From positions 1 through 22,855 of the forward strand of contig DATKPK010000011.1 in NCBI GenBank assembly GCA_035524095.1: a stretch of DNA of 22,855 nt. The letters run 5' to 3'. A model generated the notes under the pieces. It was not told the DNA's origin. It did no database searches and worked only from the letters and a program-made list of their open reading frames with translations. How positions within the stretch are numbered: position 1 is the first letter of the stretch; each line of letters starts with the position of its first letter. Positions 7,714 through 14,003 of the stretch are shown in pieces. Made by a program: the position numbers and the translations under genes. This stretch comes from DATJUF01 sp035524095 (GTDB lineage Bacteria; Desulfobacterota; Binatia; Binatales; Binataceae).

Positions 7714-8604
7714 CTAACGCGCTGGCGATACTGGCGGCGTCTGATTACCTTGAGCGTCGTAGATATAAAATCCGCGCCCGGCCTTGCGTCCAAGATAACC
7801 GGCATCGACATATTTCTTGAGCAGCGGACAGGGCCGGTATTTATCGTCGCCGAAAACCCGATGCATCACCTCCATGATAGCGAGGCAAGTGTCGAGGCCA
7901 ATCAGATCGGCCAGCTCCAACGGACCCATCGGCTGATTGGTCCCGAGCTTCATCGCGGTGTCGATATCGATGACCCCGCCGACGCCCTCATAGAGGGTGT
8001 AGATGCCTTCATTGATCATGGGGAGCAAGATCCGGTTGACGATAAACCCGGGAAAATCCTCAGCGGTCATCGTATTTTTGCCGAGCCGTTCGGCCAGTTC
8101 CCGAGTCGCCTCGTAAGTATCATGGGAGGTCGCAAGCCCGCGGATAATCTCAACCAGGCGCATAGCGGGTACGGGATTCATAAAATGCATTCCGATAAAG
8201 CGGTCGGCGCGGGTAGTACGCGCGCCCATTCGCGTGATCGAAATCGAAGAGGTATTCGAGGCAAAAATCACTTCGGGCGGGCAAACCAGGTCGAGCCGTT
8301 GGAACAGTCCAATCTTGGCGTCTTCGTTTTCGACAACCGCTTCGAGCACGAAGTCGCATGCGCGCAACTCTTCCAGATCGGGCGTAATTTCGACCCGCCG
8401 GAGGATACGGTCGCGTTCCTCGGGCTTGAATCGTCCGCGCTGGATCATGCGGTCGAGATTGCGCTCGACCATCTCGCGGCCGCGCCGGCAGAGATCCTCC
8501 GAGATATCGTTCAGCATCACGTTCAGGCCGGACTGTGCCGCCACCTGTGCGACTCCGGCGCCCATCTGGCCTGCGCCGATAATCCCGATTGTGCTAACAC
8601 TCAT
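7714..8604 (-). CDS. 3-hydroxyacyl-CoA (3-hydroxybutyryl-CoA) dehydrogenase
   Basis: This 296-residue NAD(P)-dependent enzyme interconverts (S)-3-hydroxyacyl-CoA and 3-ketoacyl-CoA in beta-oxidation or butyrate/PHB-type pathways. GGAGG lies seven bases before ATG 8604. The Rossmann motif GAGQMG (residues 10-15) and Asp33 at the end of the second strand indicate NAD rather than NADP. ASNTSS (115-120), MHFMNP with catalytic His140 (139-144), VEII with Glu152, and FPGFIVNR with Asn190 reproduce the catalytic set. The C-terminal helical domain (GTNQPMGPLELADLIGLD, then LGRKAGRGFYIYD) is complete. Length and single-domain form match Hbd/PaaH enzymes, not the FadB fusion. The zinc-ribbon gene lies 78 bases upstream on the same strand. 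Likely general fatty-acid or aromatic acyl-CoA catabolism; chain-length preference cannot be read. Confidence 0.93.
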   Translation of the reverse strand: MSVSTIGIIGAGQMGAGVAQVAAQSGLNVMLNDISEDLCRRGREMVERNLDRMIQRGRFKPEERDRILRRVEITPDLEELRACDFVLEAVVENEDAKIGLFQRLDLVCPPEVIFASNTSSISITRMGARTTRADRFIGMHFMNPVPAMRLVEIIRGLATSHDTYEATRELAERLGKNTMTAEDFPGFIVNRILLPMINEGIYTLYEGVGGVIDIDTAMKLGTNQPMGPLELADLIGLDTCLAIMEVMHRVFGDDKYRPCPLLKKYVDAGYLGRKAGRGFYIYDAQGNQTPPVSPAR

Positions 8605-8682
8605 CCGTTCGCCTCCGATCCTCGTACCTCATTTGTGTCCACCCATCCGAGTCACGATCCGCCTTAGCGCGGCTACGCATGC

Positions 8683-9045
8683 TCATCCCGACCCCGGCGG
8701 CTTCTCGCCAGGCCCGGCAGTCCCTTCGCCAGTACCCGCGCTCATATTGAGCCGTACCCGCTGTACATCTTCTGGCGATTGCCGGCCGGGCATCCCCAGA
8801 TTGCGCATCAGCAGGTTCGCCATTTGCGACGTCATGCGGTCGCGCAGGGTCGGATTCCCGCCGATTTCGGCGTCGAGCACCCGGTCCACTTGGTCGCGGC
8901 GGAGCCCTTCGGCGGCAAAAATATCCACCAATCCCACCAAACCGACCTCGGCGCCCGCGCGATCAACCACGCTAATCACGTGAGCGCAAGTCGCACAGGT
9001 CGTTCTAAAGATGCCGGCGCGTTGCGAACAATAGAGGCATCGCAT
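8683..9045 (-). CDS. small zinc-ribbon protein of unknown function
   Basis: The frame is open further upstream, but the ATG at 9045 has AGGG five to six bases before it and makes the first Cys residue 3, so I use it (120 residues). The N-terminus carries two CxxC pairs (Cys3/Cys6 in MRCLYC and Cys17/Cys20 in CATCAH), a treble-clef or ribbon-like zinc site. A hydrophobic segment, GLVGLVDIFAAEGL (about 35-48), follows, then a helical region RDQVDRVLDAEIGG, a further helix rich in Met and Leu (TSQMANLLMRNLGMPG), and a Gly/Pro/Glu-rich, probably disordered tail. I do not recognise the family. Co-orientation 78 bases upstream of the hydroxyacyl-CoA dehydrogenase suggests a shared transcript. A role as a small adaptor or regulator is a guess only. 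Confidence 0.75.
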   Translation of the reverse strand: MRCLYCSQRAGIFRTTCATCAHVISVVDRAGAEVGLVGLVDIFAAEGLRRDQVDRVLDAEIGGNPTLRDRMTSQMANLLMRNLGMPGRQSPEDVQRVRLNMSAGTGEGTAGPGEKPPGSG

Positions 9046-9100
9046 AGGTGCCCTGCCGGACCGTCGCTCCTCGCATCGCCATACATTCCCCGAAAGCGAC

Positions 9101-9127
9101 GAAGCGGGAGCCGAATGGCTCCGCTTC
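9101..9127. repeat. strong hairpin in the leader of the zinc-ribbon gene
   Basis: GAAGCGGGAGCC (9101-9112) pairs with GGCTCCGCTTC (9117-9127): eleven base pairs with a single bulged G and a GAAT tetraloop. It lies 56-82 bases upstream of the zinc-ribbon start, inside its probable 5' leader. There is no T-run on either side. It could be an RNA leader structure or a terminator for antisense transcription. Confidence 0.6.
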
Positions 9128-9307
9128 AACGTGAAGCTACACCGGCCCCGAATCCCCCGCAAGGTCTTCGTTAATGCTCAGAGTGAGCTCATAACACATT
9201 CGTTGCCGATTAATTTGATGCGGGCGATTCAAGCCAGGTCCGCACGAAAAGCCAAATAGAGACGGTCGGAATTTGGCCGCGGCTTCGATGCTAATGAGGT
9301 GCGCGCC

Positions 9308-9335
9308 TTGACAGGAGCGGCAATAGCCGGATAGT
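9308..9335 (+). promoter_or_regulatory. sigma70-type promoter of the FTR1 permease gene
   Basis: A perfect -35 TTGACA (9308-9313) is followed after 16 bases by GATAGT (9330-9335), four of six bases matching -10. Transcription would start near 9341-9343, inside the adjoining Fur-box match, which is the expected geometry for repression. Confidence 0.6.
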
Positions 9336-9338
9336 TCT

Positions 9339-9357
9339 GTAAATGAAACTCATTCTC
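9339..9357 (+). promoter_or_regulatory. putative Fur box before the iron permease gene
   Basis: The 19-base sequence GTAAATGAAACTCATTCTC matches the Fur consensus GATAATGATAATCATTATC at 14 of 19 positions, counted by eye. It overlaps the predicted transcription start of an FTR1-family iron permease. This predicts iron-dependent repression by a ferric uptake regulator. Confidence 0.6.
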
Positions 9358-9399
9358 ATCGGTAATAAGCCGGCAATCTGAGCATAATCAGTTATACCA

Positions 9400-10248
9400 A
9401 TGGCCAATAGTTCGACTGTCCTGCCGTATTTCCTCTATTCCTCAGGGATTCTCTTCCGCGAAGGGCTGGAGGCGCTGCTCGTAATCATCGCTCTGGTCGC
9501 CGGCACCCGCGAGACCGGTCAGACGTCACGCGTACGCGATATCTACCTCGGCGCAGGCGTAGCAGTCGTCGCGAGCGCAGCGTTGGCATGGGCGGTTAAT
9601 CACTTCATCGCGGATAACACCAGCGACACGCTCGAGGGCATTTTTCAGCTGCTGGCAGCGGCGACCCTCTTTTACGTCAGCTCGTGGATGACCTCAAAGG
9701 GTCAGGCCAGACAGTGGAGCAGCTTTATCCGATCGCAGATCGAGGCGGCCAAATCCAGCCGCGGACCTTCGATTGCCCTGGCCTTAACAGCATTCCTCGC
9801 CGTGATGCGAGAAGGTGCCGAGACCATCGTGTTTTTTCAAGCCCTGGTTTCGGGCGCCACTGAGCGGGTGGAACGCCACGCGATTGCTCTGGGAGTTACG
9901 GCTGGCGCGATCGCGCTCACGTTGACCTTTACCCTGCTGCGCAAGCTGGTGTATCGGATTCCGATCGGCGCCTTCTTCTCGGTCACGTCGTTTTTGCTCT
10001 ACGGACTCGCGGTCGTATTTGCGGGTCAAGGCATCGGGAGCTTCCAGGAATCTGGCGTTGTAAGTGCGACCTTCGTCAGTTACGTCCCGACGCTGCCGAT
10101 GCTCGGCGTGTTCCCCACGATTCAGACCCTCGCCGCGCAGGGCCTGCTCCTGGCGCTCGCAGGCGCAGCGTTGCTGATGCCGTTGATCCGCCGACGGGAG
10201 CGCGTGTCCAATCACGCCACCGCGACCCCGGCGCCTCAAGCTCATTAA
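9400..10248 (+). CDS. FTR1-family (EfeU-like) iron permease
   Basis: A 282-residue integral membrane protein of the FTR1/EfeU family, which moves ferric (or oxidised ferrous) iron across the cytoplasmic membrane. It has two hallmark REGxE iron-binding motifs in membrane helices: REGLE at 20-24 (followed by ALLVIIALVAG) and REGAE at 137-141 (followed by TIVFFQALV). About seven hydrophobic segments are visible, near 20-36, 50-70, 80-97, 124-136, 141-156, 160-200 and 236-262. The tail is short and polar. ATG 9400 is used although no good Shine-Dalgarno precedes it. A promoter plus Fur box lies directly upstream and a terminator-like hairpin directly downstream, so it appears to be a single-gene unit. 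The EfeO and EfeB partners, or a multicopper oxidase, are not adjacent. Confidence 0.92.
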   Translation: MANSSTVLPYFLYSSGILFREGLEALLVIIALVAGTRETGQTSRVRDIYLGAGVAVVASAALAWAVNHFIADNTSDTLEGIFQLLAAATLFYVSSWMTSKGQARQWSSFIRSQIEAAKSSRGPSIALALTAFLAVMREGAETIVFFQALVSGATERVERHAIALGVTAGAIALTLTFTLLRKLVYRIPIGAFFSVTSFLLYGLAVVFAGQGIGSFQESGVVSATFVSYVPTLPMLGVFPTIQTLAAQGLLLALAGAALLMPLIRRRERVSNHATATPAPQAH

Positions 10249-10265
10249 CACATGGGGCACCGGTA

Positions 10266-10294
10266 GCTCTGAGACGGCTCAGTGAGCAGTTTTT
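10266..10294 (+). terminator. Rho-independent terminator after the iron permease
   Basis: GCTCTGAG (10266-10273) pairs with CTCAGTGAGC (10278-10287) around an ACGG tetraloop, with a two-base bulge, and is followed by TTTTT at 10290-10294. It begins 17 bases after the permease stop codon. Confidence 0.55.
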
Positions 10295-10367
10295 CGGCAG
10301 TACCGTTGCGGCGTCACCAGAGCGGCCGACTTGCGGCATCCCATCAGGATCGGGAATCCTACTTGCC

Positions 10368-11180
10368 ATGCGGACGCCTACCGGAAGTGCGCCATCTATC
10401 GCGCAGGCGAATCAAGCCGCAACATCGTCTCCGCAACCTGAAATAACCTCCACCGCCGGCATCGCGCGGCCCGGTCTATTGCGCAGAGTTTGGGGCGTCA
10501 TAGCGACGATTCTATCCGTGCTCGTTCTTTTTGTTTTTCTCATACCGGCGGCAATCGTGACGCGATTCAATAGCCATCTCGTGACGCCGCTACAGAAGCT
10601 GATGAGTTGGATTATCCTGACGTTCTGCGGGGTCGAGGTCGAAGTGCGCGGCCTCGAAAATCTAACGGGCGTAGATCGCTACATTGCCGTCTCCAATCAT
10701 CAAAGCTTGCTCGATATTCTGGTGCTAATTCTTCATGCGCCGGGCGAGATGCGCTTTGTCGCCAAGCGGGAAATTCGCCAAGTTCCACTGGTTGGTTTCG
10801 TACTTTATCACTCAGAAAATATCGTTATTGATCGCAAAGCGGGCGGCAAGGCAATTCGGCGGGCGCTAGAGGTCGTTCGTCACGGCTACAGCATCTGCGT
10901 GTTCGCTGAGGGTCATCGCCATAGTGACAATCAGGTGCACGAGTTCAGTGACGGCGCCGCATGGCTGGCCGCTTTGACGAAACTGCCGTGCGTTCCGCTG
11001 GCGATCAGTGGAACCGCATCGATGATGGCGCGCGGGTCTCGCTTCGTCATTCCGGGTGCCCGCATACGGCTGACCTTTGGTACGCCAATCAGCGCGGACG
11101 AGATCCGCGGCAGCGAGCGCTCGGAACTGACACGCCGACTCGAATCCGCTGTCCGCTCCGCTTTCTCGGCTAGCGCCTGA
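10368..11180 (+). CDS. 1-acyl-glycerol-3-phosphate acyltransferase (PlsC family)
   Basis: PlsC-type enzymes transfer an acyl chain to lysophosphatidate on the way to membrane phospholipid. The product has 270 residues from ATG 10368. The first 35 residues are polar and low-complexity, which makes the exact start uncertain. A strong hydrophobic helix follows (about 42-64, VWGVIATILSVLVLFVFLIP). Motif I is NHQSLLD (110-116) with catalytic His111 and Asp116. The substrate-binding region RFVAKREIRQVPLVG (129-143) follows. Motif III is EGHRH (181-185) instead of the usual EGTRS, and motif IV is the VPLAISGT region. The enzyme acts at the inner membrane face. It is separated from the permease by a terminator and is probably transcribed on its own. 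Another lysophospholipid or ornithine-lipid acceptor is possible. Confidence 0.88.
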   Translation: MRTPTGSAPSIAQANQAATSSPQPEITSTAGIARPGLLRRVWGVIATILSVLVLFVFLIPAAIVTRFNSHLVTPLQKLMSWIILTFCGVEVEVRGLENLTGVDRYIAVSNHQSLLDILVLILHAPGEMRFVAKREIRQVPLVGFVLYHSENIVIDRKAGGKAIRRALEVVRHGYSICVFAEGHRHSDNQVHEFSDGAAWLAALTKLPCVPLAISGTASMMARGSRFVIPGARIRLTFGTPISADEIRGSERSELTRRLESAVRSAFSASA

Positions 11181-11198
11181 ATTACGGATAGACTCAAG

Positions 11199-11229
11199 TT
11201 GACGACCTCGGCATTTCGGCAGGCTTAAT
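11199..11229 (+). promoter_or_regulatory. weak candidate promoter before the small membrane-anchored protein gene
   Basis: TTGACG (11199-11204) is followed after 19 bases by CTTAAT (11224-11229). The spacing is longer than optimal and the -10 matches at only four bases. It would start RNA near 11236, just before the ATG at 11254. Confidence 0.25.
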
Positions 11230-11253
11230 GTCTTGCATGCCATCGAATCCGAC

Positions 11254-11700
11254 ATGGATATTGAAAATCGTTTGCGAAGGCTTGAACGTAGGAACCGGTG
11301 TCTCTTGATCCTTCTGGCACTGATCGTCGGATATGAAGCGACATCTTACGTGAATGCGGGTGAGCATCCACAAAGGATCATCGCAGATTCTGTCCAGACC
11401 CACTCCTTGTCAGTCGTTAACCCTTATGGGAAACAGGCTGTAACCATCGAGGTAGGGGATACTGGGATGGTTAGCTTAGGAGTATCCGACGCCGAGGGGC
11501 AGGAAACGATTGGGTTACTCTCCACACCTTCGGGAGAACCTTCTATTTGCTTGGCCTATGGGGGAAAGTGCCGGATTGTTATCGGGGAAGTCTATCGCGG
11601 TAATCAACCTGAGTTGAGCATGCAGCTTCGCGACAAGAATGGCCACTCGATTTGGATGCCAGAGACCGCTAATGCTTTCTCGCCGTCGACTTCACGATAG
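11254..11700 (+). CDS. small membrane-anchored beta-repeat protein, function unknown
   Basis: I use ATG 11254 (148 residues); the frame can be extended to a TTG at 11233. The N-terminus MDIENRLRRLERR is charged and helical. A single hydrophobic segment, CLLILLALIVG, at about residues 16-26, then acts as a signal anchor. The rest (about 41-148) is built of short alternating strands with a recurring D/N-x-x-G pattern (LSVVNPYGKQA, LGVSDAEGQET, LLSTPSGEPS, LRDKNGHSIW). This resembles a family of bacterial proteins made of repeats of the form LxLxDxxGxxRxxL, probably an extracytoplasmic beta-solenoid-like fold. I know no assigned function. It is followed immediately by a hairpin and is convergent with the VOC-protein gene. 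Confidence 0.7.
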   Translation: MDIENRLRRLERRNRCLLILLALIVGYEATSYVNAGEHPQRIIADSVQTHSLSVVNPYGKQAVTIEVGDTGMVSLGVSDAEGQETIGLLSTPSGEPSICLAYGGKCRIVIGEVYRGNQPELSMQLRDKNGHSIWMPETANAFSPSTSR

Positions 11701-11723
11701 AAACTTGATCGTGTCGATAGTTT
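11701..11723. terminator. hairpin between convergent genes, possible bidirectional terminator
   Basis: Directly after the stop codon at 11698-11700, AAACT..ATCG (11701-11711) pairs with CGATAGTTT (11715-11723) around a TGT loop, with a two-base bulge. The arms end in AAA and TTT, so each strand shows a short T stretch. It sits between convergent genes. Confidence 0.4.
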
Positions 11724-11760
11724 GACGCTCTCCCGAATTGAGCCAAACGGCGACTGGGAA

Positions 11761-12129
11761 TTAGCGGCGGCGGTCGAAGATGAAGAGGGGGACGAGGTTG
11801 GCCGCTGACGGATCGATTTCGAGCACCCGCTGATCACTCTCCCGACGAATTGGACGATGGTGCAGACCCGCTGTATCGAGCGCCGCCGCGACCGGCTCGA
11901 CGTCGTCAGCTTCGAGCCACAACGCCGCGAGTCCTTCACCAGTAGCTTTCAATGCCGCCTCCGCTCCAGCGCCGGACCGCAGGCGGATTTGGGCGTCACC
12001 GATCGCAATCAATGCGTCGTCCGAGCCCTCGGCATGTCTCACGCTGAAACCGAAATTCCGCTGATAAAGTGGGCCCGCGTCGTCGAGATTCGTCACTACT
12101 ACATCGAGCGTATCGAACCGCTTGATCAT
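11761..12129 (-). CDS. VOC-superfamily (glyoxalase-like) protein
   Basis: A 122-residue protein with one glyoxalase/bleomycin-resistance fold unit, starting at ATG 12129 behind GGAG at eight bases. The N-terminal strand FDTLDVVVTNLDDAGPLYQ (5-23) and RNFGFSV (24-30) are typical of the fold, as are ALIAIGDAQIRLRSG and the helix-strand LWLEADDVEPVAAALDTAGL near residues 71-90. Usual metal ligands (His in the first strand, Glu at the last) are not evident: the first strand carries Asp9 and the final strand ends NLVPLFIF without Glu. It may therefore be a binding protein or a non-metal member. It is probably the last gene of a transcript with the methyltransferase and cupredoxin-like genes, 42 bases after the latter. 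Substrate unknown. Confidence 0.8.
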   Translation of the reverse strand: MIKRFDTLDVVVTNLDDAGPLYQRNFGFSVRHAEGSDDALIAIGDAQIRLRSGAGAEAALKATGEGLAALWLEADDVEPVAAALDTAGLHHRPIRRESDQRVLEIDPSAANLVPLFIFDRRR

Positions 12130-12171
12130 TGCTGATGCTCCTGATTCTGCGGCATTTCAGCCGCGACGGCC

Positions 12172-12924
12172 TTAGGGCAGTTTCAGCGTAAAGTCAGCAG
12201 TAACTGCACCGTCCTTGCCGACTGTGACTGGCTGCTTCTTAACGCCGAGCTTTTCCTGCCAGACTTCGAGCGTGTGACTGCCCGGCGGGACGTTTTTGAT
12301 TGTGAATTTACCGTCCGCTCCGGTGACCGCATAGTACGGATTAGACGTGGCGTACCACCAGCCTTGCATCCAATTGTGCGCATCGCAGCCGACTTTAATC
12401 ACTTCGGGATCGGCAATCGTGATGTCGATGGTTTTTTTAAATCCAGGCTGCGCCATATCGACCACCGGATTAATCGTCGATTCCGTGTGGATACTGTGCA
12501 GGATGCCGTCGGAGTTGATTATCTGAATGGTCGAACCGGCTGGAAACGCGATTACATGGGGGATGTATTCACAGCCTTTCTGGTCGAACTTTACGTCCGG
12601 GAGAGGCGTGAAGGCTTCGCCCTTCTGAATATCCGCAAGGGTTACGACTGCATTGGCAATTCCGCGGTTACTGCCCACCACCAATGATTGATCGTAGAGC
12701 GGCTGTGCGCCGCATACATCTTTGTCCTTGCTGACTTCGAGCCGCGCCGGTGCAGGCGCCTGACCCGCGAGCGTCACCTCACCGCTGATCGTTCCACCAT
12801 CAACGACGGTCTCGGATTGATAGGAGAAAGCCGTGAGCGGAACTAACAACGTCCCCGCCGCGATCGCAGTCAACAGCGGGCCGCGCAACCTCGCGATCAA
12901 GTTATTCGTTTTTGCGTGCGACAA
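12172..12924 (-). CDS. exported cupredoxin-like protein with carboxypeptidase-regulatory-like domain
   Basis: Up to 250 residues. The start is uncertain: no ATG is available. TTG at 12924 overlaps the methyltransferase gene, while TTG at 12900 lies one base after its stop and would still give a good signal peptide (IARLRGPLLTAIAAGTLLVPLTAFS). Residues about 46-175 form a beta-sandwich with NSDGILHSIH (137-146), and GCDAHNWM (179-186) then supplies Cys180, His183 and Met186. With His143 these are the four ligands expected of a type 1 copper site. Cys71 and Cys118 could form a disulfide. Residues about 195-250 (VTGADGKFTIKNVPPGSHTL) are a carboxypeptidase-regulatory-like beta domain. Proteins of this shape are often annotated as methylamine-utilisation-type or plastocyanin-like. 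A periplasmic electron-transfer or copper-binding role is inferred, not shown. Confidence 0.85.
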   Translation of the reverse strand: MSHAKTNNLIARLRGPLLTAIAAGTLLVPLTAFSYQSETVVDGGTISGEVTLAGQAPAPARLEVSKDKDVCGAQPLYDQSLVVGSNRGIANAVVTLADIQKGEAFTPLPDVKFDQKGCEYIPHVIAFPAGSTIQIINSDGILHSIHTESTINPVVDMAQPGFKKTIDITIADPEVIKVGCDAHNWMQGWWYATSNPYYAVTGADGKFTIKNVPPGSHTLEVWQEKLGVKKQPVTVGKDGAVTADFTLKLP

Positions 12925-13519
12925 CTACGTAATGCACTGACAGCCGTGAAAAGCGTTCGTTGCGCTCGACGGTGATCTTCTGACCATCAAGGACATCGCG
13001 CGCCCGCAACCGCGTGGTCCATCCAAGCAAGCTGGTGATTGGATTAATGATCACCCCAAACAGATAAAGGATTGGATTGGCGCTGGCGAAGTGGCTAATT
13101 ACGATAATTCGGCCGCCCGGTTTGCACACCCGGATCATCTCGTCCATCATCCGCCGGGGATTACTCACCACAGTCATGACGTGGAAAGTACACACCCAGT
13201 CGAAGCTGTTATCGGGAAAGTCCAGATTGTGGGCGTCGCCGTTGCGTAACTCGATATGCCCCCATTGGTTGTCACGAACCTTCTCAACCGCATGGGCTAG
13301 CATGTCCGCGGAGGGGTCGATGCCCGTGACATGCACATAAGGCGGGTAGGCGTCGAGGGAGATTCCTGTGCCGACGCCAATTTCGAGTACCTGCTGGCCG
13401 GGGCGAAAGGTTGTTCCCTCAAGAACCTCGTGCTCGTGATCAACAAAGGCCCGTCCAAATACGGAATCGTAGAAATGCGCCAGATCGGAGTAGACGCGGC
13501 TCTCGTGGGGCTCGGCCAT
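12902..13519 (-). CDS. class I SAM-dependent methyltransferase, PmtA-like
   Basis: The frame opens at TTG 13522, but the adjacent ATG at 13519 has AGGT nine bases upstream, so I use it (205 residues). The N-terminus RVYSDLAHFYDSVFG matches phospholipid N-methyltransferases of the Rhodobacter PmtA type and UbiE-like enzymes. Motif I is VLEIGVGTGISL (44-55), with acidic motif II in GIDPSADML, motif III NGDAHNLDFPDNSFDWV and the post-motif RVCKPGGRIIVISHF. A hydrophobic stretch, NPILYLFGVIINPITSLLGW (about 148-167), suggests membrane or lipid contact. The likely reaction is methylation of phosphatidylethanolamine or a quinone precursor using S-adenosylmethionine; the sequence alone does not decide. 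Its 3' end overlaps or abuts the cupredoxin-like gene, pointing to co-expression. Confidence 0.88.
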   Translation of the reverse strand: MAEPHESRVYSDLAHFYDSVFGRAFVDHEHEVLEGTTFRPGQQVLEIGVGTGISLDAYPPYVHVTGIDPSADMLAHAVEKVRDNQWGHIELRNGDAHNLDFPDNSFDWVCTFHVMTVVSNPRRMMDEMIRVCKPGGRIIVISHFASANPILYLFGVIINPITSLLGWTTRLRARDVLDGQKITVERNERFSRLSVHYVVVARKNE

Positions 13520-13559
13520 CAATGGATACCTCGGGTGGTGTTTAAGCTTCGGAAGAGTT

Positions 13560-13573
13560 CAAGCGAGCGCTTG
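13560..13573. repeat. short palindrome downstream of the helix-turn-helix gene
   Basis: CAAGCG (13560-13565) and CGCTTG (13568-13573) form a six-base inverted repeat around AG. It lies between the helix-turn-helix gene and the methyltransferase start, 41-54 bases before the latter, a position where an operator could lie. There is no T-run, so a terminator is unlikely. Confidence 0.3.
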
Positions 13574-13632
13574 CGTCGATCGATACCGTGCCCCGTCATC
13601 CCCACCAGCCACTGTCCGCTTCTCAGTTTGCG

Positions 13633-13827
13633 CTACGCGGCGGCGTTGACGCCGCGCATATGCCGCTTGAAGGAAGCTATATCGCGTTTGCGAAAACGCC
13701 ACTGCCGACCCTTCTTGAACGCGGGGAGGATGTTTCGCCGCGCAAACTCATTGACCGTGTCAGGGCTGAGGTCGAGGAGAAAAGCGACCTCACGCGAATT
13801 CAAGAGGATGTCGTCCTTATCAGTCAT
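13633..13827 (-). CDS. excisionase-type helix-turn-helix DNA-binding protein
   Basis: ATG 13827 gives 64 residues; a GTG at 13866 would add 13 residues of low conservation, and neither start has a strong ribosome-binding site. The whole product is a winged-helix MerR/excisionase (HTH_17) domain. It has LLNSREVAFLLDLSPDTV (residues 8-25) as the helix-turn-helix, FARRNILPAFKKGRQWRF (28-45) as the wing, and RKRDIASFKRH as the last helix. Such proteins are either phage/plasmid excisionases or small chromosomal regulators. No integrase, att site or phage gene is nearby, so a regulator is more likely. It lies between secD and the methyltransferase on the same strand. Its target is unknown; the palindrome at 13560 or its own promoter are possibilities. 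Confidence 0.85.
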   Translation of the reverse strand: MTDKDDILLNSREVAFLLDLSPDTVNEFARRNILPAFKKGRQWRFRKRDIASFKRHMRGVNAAA

Positions 13828-14003
13828 GATGGTCGAGACGAAAGTTTTATGATTTGGGACCGCCACGCCCTTTTTCGCCGAATTCAGCCGCTAGATTCGA
13901 GCCATTTTGGCAAATCTCGGCGGCCAGTGCCACGCCTGCAGCAGGCACGATCTGACAAATTCGGCATTCAGCGGCATATTTGGCGCCGCCAGACACACAG
14001 CGA

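Larger units (their letters stand above)
9046..9399. promoter_or_regulatory. divergent 354 bp regulatory region (zinc-ribbon gene / FTR1 permease)
   Basis: No coding frame is credible here. The left part, the leader of the minus-strand zinc-ribbon gene, has a strong hairpin (9101-9127). The right part has a near-consensus promoter and a Fur-box match before the iron permease. The AT-richer middle (about 9185-9260) presumably contains the minus-strand promoter, but I cannot point to convincing boxes. Confidence 0.65.

Noticed and set aside
7287..7811. 174-codon minus-strand frame overlapping the RAM-domain gene
   Set aside because: It runs out of frame through the RAM-domain gene and the end of the dehydrogenase gene, with low-complexity Arg/Gly/Ser composition and no ribosome-binding site.
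7639..8667. 342-codon plus-strand frame
   Set aside because: It lies antisense to the well-supported hydroxyacyl-CoA dehydrogenase gene, has no recognisable domain, and is explained by the codon bias of the real gene.
13633..13827. Prophage or integrative element inferred from the excisionase-like gene
   Set aside because: No integrase, tRNA att site, direct repeats or phage genes accompany it; neighbours are ordinary chromosomal genes.
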